This document shows, piece by piece, positions 61,865-64,000 of a stretch of 64,000 nucleotides of DNA. Numbering within the stretch: the stretch's first letter is position 1; every line of letters starts with the position of its first letter. The notes below the pieces were generated by a model that saw nothing but the letters and a program-made list of their open reading frames with translations, was not told the DNA's origin and searched no databases. A program made the position numbers and the translations under genes. The stretch is taken from NCBI GenBank assembly GCA_047602185.1, contig JASGHY010000001.1:2108001-2172000 (forward strand), given 5' to 3'. This DNA comes from PMP191F sp047602185. GTDB lineage: Bacteria > Bacteroidota > Bacteroidia > Chitinophagales > Chitinophagaceae.

Positions 61865-62761
61865 ATGAAGTACATTTTCTGCGTTCTGCTCACCGTACTG
61901 ATGGCAAGTAGTTATAGTCAACAAACACTAACCGCCTTATCAGATGAATTTAATGATACAGCCTCCTTACGTCAATGGAGTTTGTTTCACCAGGTGGAAG
62001 GCTTTCCGGATAAAATAGGGCTATTACAGGTCAATAACGGTGCGTTACAACTACAACCGAAAGCATCGGGCTGGTATGCAGATTTCCAGGCTCCTTTTCT
62101 TTTTAAGACCGTTACCGGCAATTTTGACGTACGGGCAAGGATAAAAGTGAGTGGTAAAGCCAGCGAGCTTCCTTCCCTGGACTGGTCGCTGGCCGGCCTG
62201 ATGGTGCGTCAGCCTAAACGAACCACTAAAGACAATTGGAATCCCCGGCAGGAGAACTGGCTGTTCATTACTACCGGTGTGGCAGATGATGTTACCCTCC
62301 CTGTGTTTGAAGTAAAAACGACCAGCAATAGTATCTCTAACCTGAAACTACGTCCTGCAAAAGCAGGCTGGGTAGAGTTGCGCATTGTTCGTATTGACGC
62401 CGCCTTTATCATGATGGCCCGTTATGATAATGAACCCTGGCAGATCCTGGAAAGATTTTATCGCCCCGTAATGATGGGGCCTTTACAGGTAGGGATAAAC
62501 GCTTATAGCTCATGGAATGCTATGCCCGGAGAGCTGAAGCAAAATCCTAAGGCTTTTAATGAAACAGTCGCCAATATCCCTGCTGACCTGGTGTTGCAGG
62601 TAGATTATATCCGTTTCTCCACTCCCACTTTTAACCCGGATAAACTGCCGGCGAACCTGTATAATCGTAAATATGCTCAAACGCTGTTTTATACCCCCGG
62701 TAACCTGCTTACGGATCATCAGTTGAGCAATGAGGAAGTGTTGAAGCAGCTCGGGTTGTAG
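61865..62761 (+). CDS. Secreted DUF1349/concanavalin-like protein
   Basis: 298 residues. Signal peptide (FCVLLTVLMASSYSQQ) and then a single beta-jelly-roll domain with DEFNDTASLRQWSLFHQ, TGNFDVRARIKV, LAGLMVRQPKR, NWLFITTGVADD and VGINAYSS, the layout of DUF1349/laminin-G-like proteins related to family 43 side domains. No catalytic Glu pair of GH16 is visible. Probably binds or acts on a glycan outside the cytoplasm. Single gene; its stop borders repeat block R24. Confidence 0.75.
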   Translation: MKYIFCVLLTVLMASSYSQQTLTALSDEFNDTASLRQWSLFHQVEGFPDKIGLLQVNNGALQLQPKASGWYADFQAPFLFKTVTGNFDVRARIKVSGKASELPSLDWSLAGLMVRQPKRTTKDNWNPRQENWLFITTGVADDVTLPVFEVKTTSNSISNLKLRPAKAGWVELRIVRIDAAFIMMARYDNEPWQILERFYRPVMMGPLQVGINAYSSWNAMPGELKQNPKAFNETVANIPADLVLQVDYIRFSTPTFNPDKLPANLYNRKYAQTLFYTPGNLLTDHQLSNEEVLKQLGL

Positions 62762-63050
62762 GTTGTAAGTTTTAAGTTATAGGTTTGTCGCTACTGTTTC
62801 TGTTTTCCCTTCAATATTTAAAATTCAAAATTCGACATTCGATATTTGTGGGAGCTGAACTTTGCCCCTTTGCCCGAATAATCCATCCAGGCCGGGCGAG
62901 CGTGTCTGGCGGGTACTTCGCACTTATTTGTGGTTCTATGGTTGTCATCCATAACAATCAAACCATACAGCCATCAACCCAATTCTTCGGTAACTGCAAA
63001 TTGCCAACTTTCCTCCGGTCTTCCGGACTCTCTTACACATTTTATTGCCT
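62758..63050. repeat. Composite repeat block R24
   Basis: TTGTAAG/TTATAGG words, then TTCGACA/TTCGATA words at about 62818-62848 and AACTGCA/AATTGCC words near 62994-63010. Between them about 130 bp is plain sequence. Lies in the 408-bp gap before the last gene. Confidence 0.7.
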
Positions 63051-63169
63051 CCCTCAATTCAGGCATCATTATCAGCATTTCAACCTTTCTGCCCCATTTG
63101 CATTTCCTCAAAAAAACAGTATTTTACTGTATGTAAGGGATCGTTATTCATCACCTGCAAACCTTAACT

Positions 63170-64000
63170 ATGAATTTCTCTGCCAAACATCTTTTGACAG
63201 TGCTGGCTTTCTGCACATCTGTAAGCCTGTATTCGCAATCTATTCCTGACTCTATTGTTCGTAAAATAGACAGCATTTATAAAAACCTAGATACCCAAAA
63301 TACTCCCGGTTTTGATGTAGGTATTGTGATGGGCGATCAACTGGTATTTGCAAAGGGGTATGGACTTGCCAATCTTGAATATGGACTGCCCAATACACCG
63401 GCAACCATTTTTCATATGGCTTCCGTATCAAAACAATTTGCAGCCTGGTCAATTGTATTGCTGGCAAGACAGGGTAAACTGAGCCTTGATGATAATATCA
63501 GGAAATATCTTCCCTGGTTTAAGGCAGGTAAATCAACCATTACTATCCGCCATCTTTTAAATCATACCAGCGGCATCAGGGATCAGTGGGAACTACTGAG
63601 TATAGCAGGCACAAGACTACAGGATGTTATTACGCAGGAACATATTGTAAAAGTATTATCCCGCCAGCAGGACCTGAATTTTGCGCCCGGTGAAAAATAC
63701 ACTTATTCCAACAGTGGCTATACTATGCTTGCGGAAATTGTTAAGGCAGTTACTCATCAAACACTAAGACAGTTTACAGATTCTGCCATCTTTAAACCTT
63801 TGGGCATGAATGCCACGCATTTTCATGATGACTGTACCGAAATTGAAAAGAACAGGTCTTATTCTTATGAGCGCGCTAACAATAATGCTCCTTTTACCAA
63901 TAGTATCCTGAGCTATTCCAATGCAGGCGCTACCAGTCTTTTCACCAATGTAAATGACATGAGCCAGTGGGTGAAAAACTTTTATAATCATAAGGTGGGT
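63170..64000 (+). CDS. Class C beta-lactamase-like serine hydrolase, N-terminal part
   Basis: Runs off the right edge; 277 codons are visible from the ATG at 63170. Signal peptide (LLTVLAFCTSVSLYSQS), then GFDVGIVMGDQLVFAKGYG, SxxK in MASVSKQFAAW (about residue 86), RHLLNHTSGIRD (about residue 127) and YSNSGYTMLAEIV with the YSN motif (about residue 183). The complete motif set marks a serine beta-lactamase/esterase-fold enzyme. Unlike the lipoprotein at 10027-11085 it has no lipobox. Substrate unknown. Confidence 0.88.
   Translation, partial: MNFSAKHLLTVLAFCTSVSLYSQSIPDSIVRKIDSIYKNLDTQNTPGFDVGIVMGDQLVFAKGYGLANLEYGLPNTPATIFHMASVSKQFAAWSIVLLARQGKLSLDDNIRKYLPWFKAGKSTITIRHLLNHTSGIRDQWELLSIAGTRLQDVITQEHIVKVLSRQQDLNFAPGEKYTYSNSGYTMLAEIVKAVTHQTLRQFTDSAIFKPLGMNATHFHDDCTEIEKNRSYSYERANNNAPFTNSILSYSNAGATSLFTNVNDMSQWVKNFYNHKVG

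Noticed and set aside
1..64000. Insertion sequence or prophage as source of the repeats
   Set aside because: No transposase, integrase or phage gene was found anywhere in the window, and the blocks lack clear terminal inverted repeats.

Overview
The window looks like chromosomal DNA from a glycan-degrading Bacteroidota, most likely a Chitinophagaceae (Chitinophaga-like) member. The evidence is two SusC/SusD pairs, a FecR/ECF-sigma pair, LytS/LytTR signalling, DUF2975/XRE and YiaA-type membrane proteins, many lipoprotein signal peptides and TAnnTTTG-type promoter elements. This is inference from gene content; no rRNA or tRNA gene was seen.

Layout. 1-4.4 kb: start of a CvfB-like S1 RNA-binding gene (cut by the window edge), a LysR regulator with its YeiH-type exporter, an F420-type NADP oxidoreductase and a secreted alpha/beta hydrolase. 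4.5-9.8 kb: TonB-dependent siderophore receptor, then a MocR/PdxR-type regulator divergent from an AhpD-like protein and a GNAT acetyltransferase. 10-15 kb: class C beta-lactamase-like lipoprotein, MFS transporter, TlpA-like thioredoxin. 15.2-17.1 kb: LytS-type kinase and LytTR regulator. 17.7-21.3 kb: GH97 and GH125 hydrolases. 21.5-25 kb: SF1 helicase, SDR and a probably frameshifted DUF6496 gene. 25.8-27.8 kb: DUF2975/XRE pair and a Crp/Fnr regulator. 28-31.6 kb: a quinone/electrophile-type operon (pirin, YceI, receiver-like protein, MhqO-like dioxygenase, MhqD-like hydrolase). 31.8-35 kb: tandem paralogous secreted proteins and YiaA. 35-38.7 kb: CobW-type GTPase with a small His/Cys protein, cytochrome c and a sorbosone-type dehydrogenase. 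39.2-58.9 kb: a polysaccharide utilisation locus (GH3, GH2, GH10, a clan GH-A enzyme, SusD/SusC twice, FecR, ECF sigma) whose core order resembles Bacteroidota xylan loci. 59-64 kb: small TPR-like proteins, a lipoprotein, a DUF1349-like protein and the start of a second beta-lactamase-like gene.

The most unusual content lies between the genes. About 25 intergenic blocks are built from degenerate short tandem arrays whose units are almost always exactly 7 bp (a minority 8 bp). There are more than ten different word families, shuffled into composite blocks of 50-450 bp. Blocks often start at or across a stop codon, and in three cases a strong hairpin terminator lies just beyond them, so many are probably transcribed as 3' UTR. 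A core of about 100-200 bp is nearly identical in four places, in both orientations. One block sits inside the lipoprotein signal peptide of a SusD gene, in frame, adding about 60 codons. I know of no description of such a heptad system in this phylum; heptanucleotide STRRs of filamentous cyanobacteria are the nearest analogue I can name. All coordinates and repeat units were read by eye; no alignment or database search was run.
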